A model generated the notes under the pieces. It was not told the DNA's origin, ran no database searches, and was given only the letters and a program-made list of their open reading frames with translations. The position numbers and the translations under genes were made by a program. From Streptomyces sp. L2 (lineage in GTDB: Bacteria; Actinomycetota; Actinomycetes; Streptomycetales; Streptomycetaceae): a DNA stretch of 64,000 nucleotides. Positions 51,535-60,901 of this stretch are shown piece by piece. Numbering within the stretch: position 1 is the first letter of the stretch; the number at the start of each line of letters is the position of its first letter. The stretch lies in NCBI RefSeq assembly GCF_004124325.1, contig NZ_QBDT01000001.1, positions 1,674,001-1,738,000 of the forward strand, given 5' to 3'.

Positions 51535-53028
51535 TCAGGCCGCGGGCGCCGGCGCGTACGGCGCCAGGTCCGAAGCGAGTTCCGCGTGCACCCGTACCTT
51601 GAGCAGGGTGCCCTCCGCGGTGTGCTCCTCGGAGATCACCTCGCCCTCGGCGTGGGCGCGGGCGACCAGCTTGCCCTGCGTGTACGGCACGAGCGCCTCG
51701 ATCTCGACGGCCGGCCGGGGCAGCTCGTCGTCGATCAGCGCGCGCAGCTCGTCGAGGCCCCGGCCGCTGCGGGCCGAGACGGCGATGGAACGCTTCTCGA
51801 TCCGCATCAGCCGCTGCAGGACCAGCGGGTCGGCCGCGTCCGCCTTGTTGATCACGACGATCTCCGGCACGTCGGTGGCGCCGACGTCCCGGATCACCTC
51901 GCGCACCGCGGCGAGCTGCTCCTCCGGGTTCGGGTGCGAGCCGTCCACCACGTGCAGGATGAGGTCGGAGTCGCCGACCTCCTCCATGGTGGAGCGGAAC
52001 GCCTCGACCAGGTGGTGTGGCAGGTGCCGGACGAAGCCGACGGTGTCGGCCAGTGTGTAGGCCCGGCCCGTCGGGGTCTCCGCCCGGCGGACGGTCGGGT
52101 CCAGGGTCGCGAACAGCGCGTTCTCGACGAGGACGCCGGCGCCCGTGAGCCGGTTCAGCAGGGAGGACTTGCCGGCGTTGGTGTAGCCCGCGATGGCGAC
52201 GGAAGGCACCTTGTTGCGCCGGCGCTCCTGGCGCTTGAGGTCACGGCCGGTCTTCATCTCCGCGATCTCCCGGCGCATCTTCGCCATCTTCTCGCGGATC
52301 CGCCGCCGGTCGGTCTCGATCTTGGTCTCACCGGGACCACGGGTGGCGAGGCCGCCGCCCTTGCCGCCGCCCATCTGCCGGGACAGCGACTGACCCCAGC
52401 CGCGCAGCCTCGGCAGCATGTACTGCATCTGCGCGAGCGCGACCTGCGCCTTGCCCTCTCGGGACTTGGCGTGCTGGGCGAAGATGTCGAGGATCAGGGC
52501 CGTACGGTCGATGACCTTGACCTTGACGACGTCTTCGAGGTGGATCAGCTGGCCGGGGCTCAGCTCACCGTCGCAGATGACGGTGTCCGCGCCCGTCTCC
52601 AGGACGACGCCGCGCAGTTCCTCGGCCTTGCCGGAGCCGATGTAGGTGGCCGCGTCGGGCTTGTCGCGGCGCTGGATGACGCCGTCGAGGACGAGCGCGC
52701 CCGCGGTCTCCGCGAGGGCGGCCAGCTCCGCGAGGGAGTTCTCGGCGTCCTGCGCGGTGCCGGTGGTCCACACGCCGACGAGCACGACCCGCTCCAGGCG
52801 GAGCTGCCGGTACTCGACCTCGGTGACGTCCTCCAGCTCGGTGGAGAGCCCCGCCACGCGGCGCAGCGCCGCACGCTCGGAGCGGTCGAACTGGTCGCCG
52901 TCCCGCTCGCCGTCGATCTCGTAGCTCCAGGCGACGTCCTCTTCCATCAGGGCATCGGCCCGGAGACCCTCGGGGTGGCTGTGCGCGAGGCGCTTGGTGT
53001 CCTGGGAAGGGGAAGAAGAGGAGGTCAT
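51535..53028 (-). CDS. hflX: Ribosome-associated GTPase HflX
   Basis: A 497-residue GTPase that splits or rescues stalled ribosomes. The N-terminal HflX domain includes AATYIGSGKAEELR and VIDRTALILDIFAQHA; the Gly-rich linker GGGKGGGLATRGPGETK is typical; the G domain has G1 (GYTNAGKSSL), G3 (DTVGFVRHLPH) and G4 (INKAD). ATG 53028 has AAGGATCC upstream and gives a short Ser-rich N-terminal extension. Confidence 0.94.
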   Translation of the reverse strand: MTSSSSPSQDTKRLAHSHPEGLRADALMEEDVAWSYEIDGERDGDQFDRSERAALRRVAGLSTELEDVTEVEYRQLRLERVVLVGVWTTGTAQDAENSLAELAALAETAGALVLDGVIQRRDKPDAATYIGSGKAEELRGVVLETGADTVICDGELSPGQLIHLEDVVKVKVIDRTALILDIFAQHAKSREGKAQVALAQMQYMLPRLRGWGQSLSRQMGGGKGGGLATRGPGETKIETDRRRIREKMAKMRREIAEMKTGRDLKRQERRRNKVPSVAIAGYTNAGKSSLLNRLTGAGVLVENALFATLDPTVRRAETPTGRAYTLADTVGFVRHLPHHLVEAFRSTMEEVGDSDLILHVVDGSHPNPEEQLAAVREVIRDVGATDVPEIVVINKADAADPLVLQRLMRIEKRSIAVSARSGRGLDELRALIDDELPRPAVEIEALVPYTQGKLVARAHAEGEVISEEHTAEGTLLKVRVHAELASDLAPYAPAPAA

Positions 53029-53243
53029 TGGATCCTTACGTCGATGGGAATACCGGTGCGCGTGGGGCCGTCGGGATTCGTCGCGGCGCGTCACCGCGCC
53101 GGTCCTGAGAGCCCCCGCTCAGGAGGGACAACGCACGGGTACCCAGGAAGATTCCCGCATCCCGTGCCGCCCAACCCGACGATGGTCGCACGGCACGTCC
53201 CGTCCCGTCATCGTGTTATCGCGCGGTCACCGGGGACCTACGG

Positions 53244-54761
53244 TCATCGCGTTGTCCCGCGCTTCGCCGCCTTGGCCGGCGGGTCCGACTTCCAGTCCGG
53301 GTGGCCGGGCATCGGCGGCGTCTTCGCTCCGTACAGCCAGGCCTGGAAGAAGCCGGTCAGGTCGCGGCCGGCGATGGACGAGGCGAGGCGGACGTAGTCC
53401 GAGGTGCCGGCGGTGGAGTCCCGGTACTCCTGGACCCAGGCCTTCTCCAGGCGCTCGAAGGCGGGCCGGCCGATCTCCTGCCGCAGGGCGTAGAGGGCGA
53501 GCGCCGCGCCGTCGTAGACGTTCGACCGGAAGATGCCGATCTTCTGGCCGGGCGCGGGCGGCTTGGGCCGGGCGGGCGGACCGCCGGCGGCGCGCCAGCC
53601 GTCGGAGGCGCTGTAGGCGGCCTTCATGCGGGCCTCCATCGGGTGGTGCGCCTTCTCCTCGGCGTACAGGGCCTCGTACCAGGTCGCGTGTCCCTCGTTC
53701 AGCCACACGTCGGACCAGGTGCGGGGGCTGACGCTGTCGCCGAACCACTGGTGGGACAGCTCGTGCACCATGATCGACTCGACGTACCACTTGGGGTAGG
53801 CGGGGTCGGTGAACAGGTTCTTCTCGAACAGGGACAGCGTCTGCGTCTCCAGTTCGAACCCGGTGGACGCCTGGGCCATGATCAGGCCGTACGTCTCGAA
53901 CGGGAAGGGGCCGACCTTGCTCTCCATCCAGGCGATCTGGTCGGGCGTCTTGGCCAGCCAGGGTTCCAGGGCCTTGCGGTCGGCGCTGGGGACGACGTCC
54001 CGTACGGGCAGCCCGTGGGGTCCTTCGCGGTGCGGTACGGCGGAGTGGCCGATGGACACCTGGGCCAGTTCGGTCGCCATGGGGTGCCCGCTGCGGTAGG
54101 TCCAGGTGGTGGAGCCGCCGGTCCGGTCGGCGCCCGCCGGGAGCCCGTTCGCGACGACGGTGTAGCCGTTGGGGGCGGTGATGTGGAAGGTGAACATCGC
54201 CTTGTCGGACGGGTGGTCGTTGCACGGGAAGACCAGGTGGGCGGCGTCGGCCTGGTTGGCCATGGCGAGGCCGTCGGAGGTGCGCACCCAGCCGCCGTCC
54301 TCGCCCTTGGCGGGTCGGGGGTCGCTGGTGTGCTTCACGGTGATCGTGGTCCAGCTGCCGAGCGGCAGCGGGTCCTCCGGCGTGACGACGAGGTCCTCGC
54401 CCGCGCTGGTGAAGTTCGCCGGGTGTCCGTCGACGTCGACGGACTCGACGGTGCCGTGAGCGAAGTCGAGGTTGAGGCTGTCCAGGTCGGTGGTCGTCCG
54501 GGCGTTGATGGTGGTGACGGCCTGGAGCGGCTTGTCGTTGGTGCCGGGATAGGTGAAGGAGAGGTCGTACGACGCCACGTCGTATCCCGGGTTGCCCAGG
54601 TACGGGAAGAGCCGGTCGCCGATGCCCAGGGGCGCGGCGGGGGCGCCGGCGGCGAGGACGCAGACGGAGATGGCGGAGGCGAGCAGAGCCGTCTTGCGGT
54701 GCCGGCTGGTCCGGTGCCGGAAGGACGCGAGGCTCATGCGCAGGCGGGGGGTGAGCGGCAT
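53244..54761 (-). CDS. Secreted M1-family metallopeptidase (aminopeptidase N-like)
   Basis: A 505-residue precursor with an Arg-rich n-region and hydrophobic signal (ALLASAISVCVLAAGAPA). The N-terminal beta domain (YDVASYDLSFTYPG) is followed by the zinc site HELSHQWFGD with the third ligand Glu in WLNEGHATWYEAL. It would cleave N-terminal residues from extracellular peptides. The length is shorter than full aminopeptidase N (about 850) because the C-terminal helical domain is reduced, usual for this bacterial subgroup. It lies alone between hflX and rshA. Confidence 0.9.
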   Translation of the reverse strand: MPLTPRLRMSLASFRHRTSRHRKTALLASAISVCVLAAGAPAAPLGIGDRLFPYLGNPGYDVASYDLSFTYPGTNDKPLQAVTTINARTTTDLDSLNLDFAHGTVESVDVDGHPANFTSAGEDLVVTPEDPLPLGSWTTITVKHTSDPRPAKGEDGGWVRTSDGLAMANQADAAHLVFPCNDHPSDKAMFTFHITAPNGYTVVANGLPAGADRTGGSTTWTYRSGHPMATELAQVSIGHSAVPHREGPHGLPVRDVVPSADRKALEPWLAKTPDQIAWMESKVGPFPFETYGLIMAQASTGFELETQTLSLFEKNLFTDPAYPKWYVESIMVHELSHQWFGDSVSPRTWSDVWLNEGHATWYEALYAEEKAHHPMEARMKAAYSASDGWRAAGGPPARPKPPAPGQKIGIFRSNVYDGAALALYALRQEIGRPAFERLEKAWVQEYRDSTAGTSDYVRLASSIAGRDLTGFFQAWLYGAKTPPMPGHPDWKSDPPAKAAKRGTTR

Positions 54762-54910
54762 GGACCACCGCTACCAGCGCGCGCGGCCGCCACGTGGGCG
54801 ACGCGCGCTCGTCCCACCCGAACGGGTAGCTCCGGGACGCCGTCTTCCGCAGGGCCCGTCGGCCGGCACTCGTCGAGCCGGCGCGGGGCGCTGACGTGCG
54901 GCGGGCCGGT

Positions 54911-55014
54911 GTCGCTCAGGAAACCGGTGCCTGGTGCCGGGCGTCGCTCAGGAAACCGGGGCCTGGTGCCGGGCGTGGTTCAGGAGGCCGGTGCCTGGTG
55001 CTGGGCGCGGCTCA
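54911..55014. repeat. Three and a quarter 32-bp tandem units across the rshA stop codon
   Basis: Units start at 54911, 54943 and 54975, with a partial fourth at 55007. The third unit contains the rshA stop codon and the end of its coding sequence; the first two lie downstream. The 32-bp period is not a multiple of three. Confidence 0.85.
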
Positions 55015-57169
55015 CGTCGTACACGCCGGGGACGTCGCGCATCGCGCGCATGAGGGCGGGCAGGTGGGCCGCGTCGGGGAGCTGAAGCGTGTAGGTGTGG
55101 CGGACCCGCTGCTCGGTCGGCGGCTCGACCGTGGCGGAGACGATCTCGGCGCCTTCCAGGGCCATCGCCTCGGTGAGGTCGGCGAGCAGATGGGGGCGGC
55201 CGAACGATTCAGCGACGAGGGTGACCCGGCATGCGGTCGTCTCCCCCCAGCGCACACCGACCTGTGCGCGCCCCCGGCTCGTCATGTGCGCCACTGCCGC
55301 GCACTGCACGCGGTGCACGGTCACCACTCCCCCGCGGACGGCGAAGCCGGTGATCTCGTCGGGCGGTACGGGCGTACAGCACCCGGCAAGCCGTACAACG
55401 GCTCCGGGAGGGTCGACGAGGACGTCGGCGCCGCGGGGGCGGCCCGCGGGAACACTGGTGGACGGGCGTACCGCCGGGGCGCCCGCGCCGCCGTGCGCGC
55501 CGGTGTGCGCGCCGGCGCGACGGGTCCCGGTGTCGGTGTCCGTGCGGGTCTCCGGTTCCTCCGCTCCCGCCGGGTGCGCGGCGAGCCAGCGCTGGATGGC
55601 GATGCGGGCGGCCGGGGTGTGGGCGTGCTCCAGCCACTCGCGGGAGGGTTCCGAGGCCGGGTCTTGGCCCATGATGAGCTGGACGGTGTCGCCGTCGCGC
55701 AGGACGGTGCTGAGGGTGGCCAGGCGGCCGTTGACGCCCGCCCCGACGCACGCGTGCGCGTCCTCGCCGTACTGCGCGTACGCGGCGTCCACGCAGGTGG
55801 CGCCCTCGGGCAGGCCGAGGGTGCCGCCGTCGGGCCGGAAAACGGTGATCTCGCGGTCCTGAGCCAGGTCCTCGCGCAGGGTGGACCAGAAGGTGTCGGG
55901 ATCGGGCGCCGCCTCCTGCCAGTCGAGGAGGCGGGAGAGCCAGCCGGGGCGGGTGGGGTCGGCGCGCTCGCCGTCGGCGGGGTCGTCCGCCCCGGGGGCG
56001 TACGGGTTGCCGAGGGCGACGACGCCCGCCTCGGCGACCTTGTGCATCTGGTGCGTGCGGATAAGGACTTCGGCGACCTGCCCGTCCGCGCGGGCGACGG
56101 CGGTGTGCAGCGACTGGTACAGGTTGAACTTGGGTACGGCGATGAAGTCCTTGAACTCCGAGACGACCGGCGTCATGCAGGTGTGCAGCTCGCCCAGCAC
56201 GCCGTAGCAGTCGGCGTCCTCGTTCACGAGCACCAGTAGGCGACCGAGGTCGGCGCCGCGCAACTGGCCCCGTTTGCGGGCCACGCGGTGGACGGAGACG
56301 AAGTGGCGGGGGCGGATGAGCACCTCGGCCTGGATGCCGGCGTCCCTCAGCACTCCGCGCACGTCGTCGGCGATCTCCGCGAGGGGGTCGTCGGTCCGGG
56401 CGGTGTTCTCGGCGATCAGTTCTCTCGTGTGCGCGTACTCCTCGGGGTGCAGGATGGCGAAGACCAGGTCTTCCAGTTCGGTCTTCAGGGCCTGCACGCC
56501 CAGGCGTTCGGCGAGCGGGATGAGGACGTCCCGGGTGACCTTGGCGATCCGCGCCTGCTTCTCCGGGCGCATCACGCCGAGGGTGCGCATGTTGTGGAGG
56601 CGGTCGGCGAGCTTGATCGACATCACGCGCACGTCGTTGCCGGTGGCGACGAGCATCTTGCGGAAGGTCTCCGGTTCGGCGGCGGCTCCGTAGTCGACCT
56701 TCTCGAGTTTCGTCACACCGTCGACGAGATAACGGACCTCCTCGCCGAATTGTTCCCGTACCTGATCCAGCGTCACGTCGGTGTCCTCGACGGTGTCGTG
56801 GAGCAGGGAGGCCGTCAAGGTGGTGGTCTCGGCGCCCAGTTCGGCGAGGATCAGGGTCACGGCGAGCGGGTGCGTGATGTACGGCTCACCGCTCTTGCGC
56901 ATCTGGCCGCGGTGCGAGGACTCGGCCAGAACGTAGGCGCGGCGCAGGGGTTCGAGGTCGGCGTCGGAGTGGTGGGCGCGGTGGGCCTCGACGACGTGGC
57001 TGATGGCGTCGGGCAGTCTGGTGCGGGCGGTGGGCCCGAGCAGCGCGGCCCGGCCCAGCCGGCGCAAGTCGATCCGGGGCCGGGACTTCCTGCGGGCCGC
57101 GGTCGGCACCGCGGACGGCGCGGGCGCCACCGGGCCGGGATTCGCAGGGTTCGTGGCCTCCGCACTCAT
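54980..57169 (-). CDS. rshA: RelA/SpoT homologue RshA, (p)ppGpp metabolism
   Basis: 729 residues. The HD hydrolase domain is intact: RKSGEPYITHPLAV, LLHDTVEDTDV and KLADRLHNMRT. The synthetase domain is recognisable (PRHFVSVHRV, DCYGVLGELH, FKDFIAVPKFNLYQSLHTA, EVLIRTHQMH), but positions usually Tyr/Lys in YSIYxKM and the Arg of the GIRIL motif are changed, while the Asp and catalytic Glu are kept. TGS, and ACT (LVAESFGRPHLLADLTEAMALE) domains follow. ATG 57169 follows GGAGGTGCCC. Streptomyces have both RelA and RshA; this is RshA by neighbourhood (hflX, dapF, miaA). Confidence 0.88.
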   Translation of the reverse strand: MSAEATNPANPGPVAPAPSAVPTAARRKSRPRIDLRRLGRAALLGPTARTRLPDAISHVVEAHRAHHSDADLEPLRRAYVLAESSHRGQMRKSGEPYITHPLAVTLILAELGAETTTLTASLLHDTVEDTDVTLDQVREQFGEEVRYLVDGVTKLEKVDYGAAAEPETFRKMLVATGNDVRVMSIKLADRLHNMRTLGVMRPEKQARIAKVTRDVLIPLAERLGVQALKTELEDLVFAILHPEEYAHTRELIAENTARTDDPLAEIADDVRGVLRDAGIQAEVLIRPRHFVSVHRVARKRGQLRGADLGRLLVLVNEDADCYGVLGELHTCMTPVVSEFKDFIAVPKFNLYQSLHTAVARADGQVAEVLIRTHQMHKVAEAGVVALGNPYAPGADDPADGERADPTRPGWLSRLLDWQEAAPDPDTFWSTLREDLAQDREITVFRPDGGTLGLPEGATCVDAAYAQYGEDAHACVGAGVNGRLATLSTVLRDGDTVQLIMGQDPASEPSREWLEHAHTPAARIAIQRWLAAHPAGAEEPETRTDTDTGTRRAGAHTGAHGGAGAPAVRPSTSVPAGRPRGADVLVDPPGAVVRLAGCCTPVPPDEITGFAVRGGVVTVHRVQCAAVAHMTSRGRAQVGVRWGETTACRVTLVAESFGRPHLLADLTEAMALEGAEIVSATVEPPTEQRVRHTYTLQLPDAAHLPALMRAMRDVPGVYDVSRAQHQAPAS

Positions 57170-57387
57170 GGGCACCTCCGGCTCGTGGACCGGCGGACGG
57201 GGCCCCGAGGGCGTGCGCGGCTCAGGGATGGCGACGTCTCCCCCGTCCGTGCCGGTGCTTGATGCTACCGAGCCCACCACGCCCGACCGACCGCCTCTCG
57301 CCGAGCGTGAAACGGATCACCCATTCGAGCGACGGTCAGGAGGTTTGGGATGTGCGCCATGTGCCCTGCGATCGGCAGGACTTTCGG

Positions 57388-58257
57388 TCAGCGCAGTACG
57401 CCCGCGAGCCACTCTGCGTCGATCTCGCCCTCGGCGACGATCACGGCGGGACCGGTCATCTCGACCTCGCCGTCCGGGCGTTCGGTGATGACGAGCCGTC
57501 CGCCGGGCACGTCCACGGTGTACGTCGCCGGGGTGCCGGTCGTCGCGGGGTCGGCGCCGTCACGGCGGGCGGCGGCCACGGCGACGGCGCACGCGCCCGT
57601 GCCGCACGAGCGGGTCTCGCCGGAGCCTCGCTCGTGCACGCGCAGGGCGACGTGGCGGGGGCCGCGGTCCACGACGAACTCGACGTTCACTCCGTCCGGG
57701 TAGGCGCCGGCCGGGCTGAAGGGTGGCGGGGAGAGCAGGTCACCGGCGTGCGCGAGGTCCTCGACGAAGGCGACCGCGTGCGGGTTGCCCATGTTCACGT
57801 TGCGGGCGGGCCAGCTGCGCTCTCCGACACGCACCGTGACGTCCCCTTCGGGGAGGCGGGCGCGGCCCATGCCGACGGTGATGTCACCGTCCTTGGCGAT
57901 GTGCACGGTCTTCACGCCCCCGCGCGTGGCGATCGCGAGGTCTCCCTCCGCGGCGTGCCCCGCGCGCTGGAGGTAGCGCGCGAACACGCGTACGCCGTTG
58001 CCGCACATCTCCGCGACCGAGCCGTCGCCGTTGCGGTAGTCCATGAACCACTCCGCCTCGGCCGCCATCCCCGCGGCCTCCGGGTGGGCAGCGGACCGCA
58101 CGACGTGCAGCACCCCGTCGCCGCCGACACCGGCGCGGCGGTCGCACAGGGCGGCGACGGCGGCGGGGGTCAGGTCGAGGGCGTTCTCGGGGTCCGGAAC
58201 GATCACGAAGTCGTTCTCGGTGCCGTGCCCCTTGAGGAAGGGGATGCGGGTGCTCAT
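57388..58257 (-). CDS. dapF: Diaminopimelate epimerase
   Basis: A 289-residue enzyme that converts LL- to meso-diaminopimelate for lysine and peptidoglycan synthesis (although LL-DAP is used in Streptomyces vegetative wall, meso-DAP still feeds lysine). The two catalytic cysteines lie in AEMCGNGVRVFARYL and TRSCGTGACAVAVAA. FLKGHGTENDFVIV is the usual N-terminal block. Length is normal. The gene lies between rshA and a membrane protein gene, all on the minus strand. Confidence 0.95.
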   Translation of the reverse strand: MSTRIPFLKGHGTENDFVIVPDPENALDLTPAAVAALCDRRAGVGGDGVLHVVRSAAHPEAAGMAAEAEWFMDYRNGDGSVAEMCGNGVRVFARYLQRAGHAAEGDLAIATRGGVKTVHIAKDGDITVGMGRARLPEGDVTVRVGERSWPARNVNMGNPHAVAFVEDLAHAGDLLSPPPFSPAGAYPDGVNVEFVVDRGPRHVALRVHERGSGETRSCGTGACAVAVAAARRDGADPATTGTPATYTVDVPGGRLVITERPDGEVEMTGPAVIVAEGEIDAEWLAGVLR

Positions 58258-58360
58258 GCCTCGATCGTACGGGGTCGCTCCGCTCGGGTTGGCCGAGGGA
58301 CGGGGCGCCGGGGAGGTGTTTGAGGTGGCTGAGGCTCGGAGATTTCGGTGAGCGTCCGTC

Positions 58361-58397
58361 GTGGCTTGTCGCGCAGTTCCCCACGCCCCTTTGGGGC
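58361..58397. repeat. Dispersed Streptomyces intergenic element with hairpin
   Basis: The sequence GTGGCTTGTCGCGCAGTTCC then CCACGCCCCTTTGGGGC ends in a GCCCC-TTT-GGGGC hairpin. Very similar stretches recur between genes throughout Streptomyces genomes. Here it lies downstream of the membrane protein gene and may act as its terminator. Confidence 0.6.
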
Positions 58398-58461
58398 ACT
58401 GCAGTGGGGGGCGTTTCAGTGCGAGGCGCCTGCGTGCGGGGCGTTTCCAGGGCGGGGCCGG

Positions 58462-58962
58462 TCAGCGGAGGCGGGCTACTCGCCAGACTGCGAGGGTGGC
58501 TGCGAGGGCCACGAGGAGGACGTAGGTGAGGATGACGCGCCAGTCGGGGCGGCGGCCGGAGCCGCGGGCGGGGAGGCCGGGGAGGCTGTAGCCGACGCGG
58601 CGGGCCGCCATCATGCCCCAGCCCGCGGCGCAGGAGCAGATCAGCAGGCCGAGCATGGCGATCACCGCACCGCTGTCGCCGTCGAAGGCGAGCGGGAAGG
58701 CGAACATCAGGGAGCCGACGGCCGCCAGGCCCACGATCGGCGCGAGCTGCCAGATGCGCAGTCGACGCTGTGGACGCAGCTCGACCTCGACCTCCGGTCC
58801 GCCCGCGTACATCTCCTCGGGCTCGGGACCGTCGTCGGTCACGCCGTCGGGCGTCTCCTCGGGGCCGTCGTCGGCCAGACGGTCACCGTTCTGTTCCGGT
58901 TCGCCGTCGCCGGTGCCGATGTCTTCGGCACTTGGTGCGGTGTCACGAGGGCCGGCCTCCAT
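58462..58962 (-). CDS. Small membrane protein of unknown function
   Basis: 166 residues. An acidic, disordered N-terminal half (SAEDIGTGDGEPEQNG, DDGPEETPDG) is followed by three TM segments: LAPIVGLAAVGSLMFAFPLA, AVIAMLGLLICSCAAGWGMMAA and VILTYVLLVALAATLAVW. The ribosome binding site GGGAGG could serve ATG 58962 or GTG 58968. I do not recognise a family. It lies between dapF and miaA. Confidence 0.7.
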   Translation of the reverse strand: MEAGPRDTAPSAEDIGTGDGEPEQNGDRLADDGPEETPDGVTDDGPEPEEMYAGGPEVEVELRPQRRLRIWQLAPIVGLAAVGSLMFAFPLAFDGDSGAVIAMLGLLICSCAAGWGMMAARRVGYSLPGLPARGSGRRPDWRVILTYVLLVALAATLAVWRVARLR

Positions 58963-59070
58963 CGCCACGCGCCCTCCCAACTAGGACTCCACTTGGTCGA
59001 TCGAAGCTCGATGATGGCACGGCACCGAAGGCGGCGATGACCGGCGGCGCATCCCGATGCCATGACGTGA

Positions 59071-60009
59071 TCAGGCTGTGACCGGTCGTTCGAGCAACGA
59101 CAATGCCAGCCGCGGAAGTTCCCCGCGGTGGGCGGCCGCCCCACTCAGCCAGTGCACCCGGGGGTCGCGCCTGAACCATGAATCCTGACGGCGCGCGAAG
59201 CGCTTGGTGGCGCGTACGGTCTCGGCCCGCGCTTCCTCTTCGCTGCACTCCCCGGCGAGCGCCGCGAGCACCTGCTGGTAGCCCAGCGCGCGCGACGCCG
59301 TACGGCCCTCCCGCAGCCCGCGCGCCTCCAGGGCGCGTACCTCGTCCACCAGCCCCGCCTCCCACATCCGGTCGACCCGCAGGGCGATGCGCTCGTCGAG
59401 TTCCGGCCGGGCCACGTCGACGCCGATCTGGACGGTGTCGTACACGGAGTCGTGGCCGGGGAGGTTGGCGGTGAAGGGGCGGCCGGTGATCTCGATCACT
59501 TCGAGCGCCCGGACGATGCGGCGGCCGTTGCTGGGCAGGATCGCGCGCGCGGCGTCGGGGTCGGCGGCGGCCAGCCGGGCGTGCAGCGCGCCGGAGCCGC
59601 GCAGCGCCAGTTCCTCCTCCAGGCGGGCCCTGACCTCGGGGTCGGTGCCGGGGAACTCCAGGTTGTCGACCGCGCCGCGGACGTACAGTCCGGAGCCGCC
59701 GACCAGGATCGGCCAGCGGCCCTCGGCGAGCAGTGCGTCGATCCTGGCGCGGGCGAGCCTCTGGTACTCGGCGACCGAGGCGGTGACCGTCACGTCCCAG
59801 ATGTCCAGCAGGTGGTGCGGGATGCCTCCGCGTTCCTGGGGCGTCAGCTTGGCGGTGCCGATGTCCATCTCCCGGTAGAGCTGCATGGAGTCGGCGTTGA
59901 CGACCTCGCCGCCGAGCCGCTGGGCCAGGAAAACGCCCAGATCGGACTTTCCGGCCGCGGTGGGTCCGACGACGGCGATGACGCGGGGGGCGGGGGGTGC
60001 ACTGCTCAC
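59071..60009 (-). CDS. miaA: tRNA dimethylallyltransferase
   Basis: A 312-residue enzyme that adds dimethylallyl to N6 of A37 in tRNAs reading U-starting codons; MiaB, also in this window, then methylthiolates it. Walker A GPTAAGKSDLGVFLA, NADSMQLYREMDIGTAK, DIWDVTVTASVAEYQ and GGSGLYVRGAVDNL are family blocks; NGRRIVRALEV marks the insertion domain. GTG 60009 gives the normal N-terminus; a longer frame upstream is basic low-complexity sequence and not coding. Confidence 0.94.
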   Translation of the reverse strand: MSSAPPAPRVIAVVGPTAAGKSDLGVFLAQRLGGEVVNADSMQLYREMDIGTAKLTPQERGGIPHHLLDIWDVTVTASVAEYQRLARARIDALLAEGRWPILVGGSGLYVRGAVDNLEFPGTDPEVRARLEEELALRGSGALHARLAAADPDAARAILPSNGRRIVRALEVIEITGRPFTANLPGHDSVYDTVQIGVDVARPELDERIALRVDRMWEAGLVDEVRALEARGLREGRTASRALGYQQVLAALAGECSEEEARAETVRATKRFARRQDSWFRRDPRVHWLSGAAAHRGELPRLALSLLERPVTA

Positions 60010-60191
60010 CGCACCAGTCTCGCAAACCTCCCGGCCCCGCCTCGAACGAGTTACGTGACGTGACGCGTTCCTGGTCGTTGCCCGTGGCGAGGTGCCGTCT
60101 GCGGGTTTCGCCAGGCGGTGACCCGGGCGGCGCAACCGGACGCACCGCGTAACGCGGGATTTCGCCCGCACGAGTACCGTATGGAGTTGAT

Positions 60192-60476
60192 ATGGGCGTT
60201 TTTGCACGGCTCTTCGGCAGGTCGAAGGCACCGGAGGAGGGACCGGAGGAGGCCCCGGCCGCCGAGGCGGAGACCGTCGCGGAGTCGGCGGCCGCCGGGG
60301 CGGAGGACGTGGTTCAGGCGGCGGAGACGGAGGAACCGGCCGAGGACGGGCGTGAGGACGGGACGGCGCGGACGGAGGCCGTCGAGCCCGGCGCGGCCGA
60401 CGCCGCCGAGATCCCCAAGCAGCAGTCCGCCGAGGAGGCCGCCGACAACGAGACCGGCGAGGGCGCCCGCACGTAA
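60192..60476 (+). CDS. Small acidic protein of unknown function
   Basis: 94 residues. The first 12 form a short amphipathic/basic start (MGVFARLFGRSK); the rest is almost wholly Ala, Glu, Asp, Pro and Gly, expected to be disordered. Similar small acidic proteins start MGVFARLFG in many streptomycetes. It lies 24 bp upstream of the MT0933-type gene, in the same direction, so they may be co-transcribed. Confidence 0.65.
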   Translation: MGVFARLFGRSKAPEEGPEEAPAAEAETVAESAAAGAEDVVQAAETEEPAEDGREDGTARTEAVEPGAADAAEIPKQQSAEEAADNETGEGART

Positions 60477-60500
60477 CTGTCCCGCGAGGGAAGGTGGACC

Positions 60501-60773
60501 ATGGGTCTCTTGGACAACATGAAGGCCAGGCTCGTCCCGGCCAAGGACAAGGTGTCGGACCTCGCGCGCCAGCACGGCGACAAGGTCCAGCACGGGCTCG
60601 ACAAGGCCGCCAAGGCGGTCGACGAGCGGACCAAGGGCAAGTACAGCGACAGGATCCACGCCGGTACGGGCAAGGCCAAGGACGCGATGGACCGGCTCGC
60701 CCACAAGGACGAACCCGGGCCGGGCGACCCCACGACCCCCACCCCGCCGGAGGGCCCGCCGCCCACCTCCTGA
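60501..60773 (+). CDS. MT0933-like antitoxin-type protein
   Basis: 90 residues. The helical block MGLLDNMKARLVPAKDKVSDLARQ, and then HGDKVQHGLDKAAKAVDERTKGKY with DRIHAGTGKAKDAMDRL, matches the MT0933/Rv0909 antitoxin family. ATG 60501 follows GAGGGAAGG. A Pro/Thr-rich tail ends it. No toxin gene of the usual partner type (SRPBCC/polyketide cyclase-like) lies beside it, so its role as an antitoxin here is unproven. Confidence 0.78.
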   Translation: MGLLDNMKARLVPAKDKVSDLARQHGDKVQHGLDKAAKAVDERTKGKYSDRIHAGTGKAKDAMDRLAHKDEPGPGDPTTPTPPEGPPPTS

Positions 60774-60788
60774 GCGGCGCACGGCATG

Positions 60789-60842
60789 CGGAACGGCGGA
60801 CGGCCACGGAGCACCAGGGCTCCGCGGCCGTCCGCCGTTCCG
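60789..60842. terminator. Long bidirectional terminator
   Basis: A stem of about 23 bp with one mismatch (60789-60812 with 60819-60842) around ACCAGG, between the MT0933-like gene and the convergent LigB-like gene. Confidence 0.85.
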
Positions 60843-60901
60843 TGCCTCCCGCGCGTGGGGCTTTCGGGGCTTCCCGCGCGCCTGGCTTTCGGGCCGGACC
60901 G

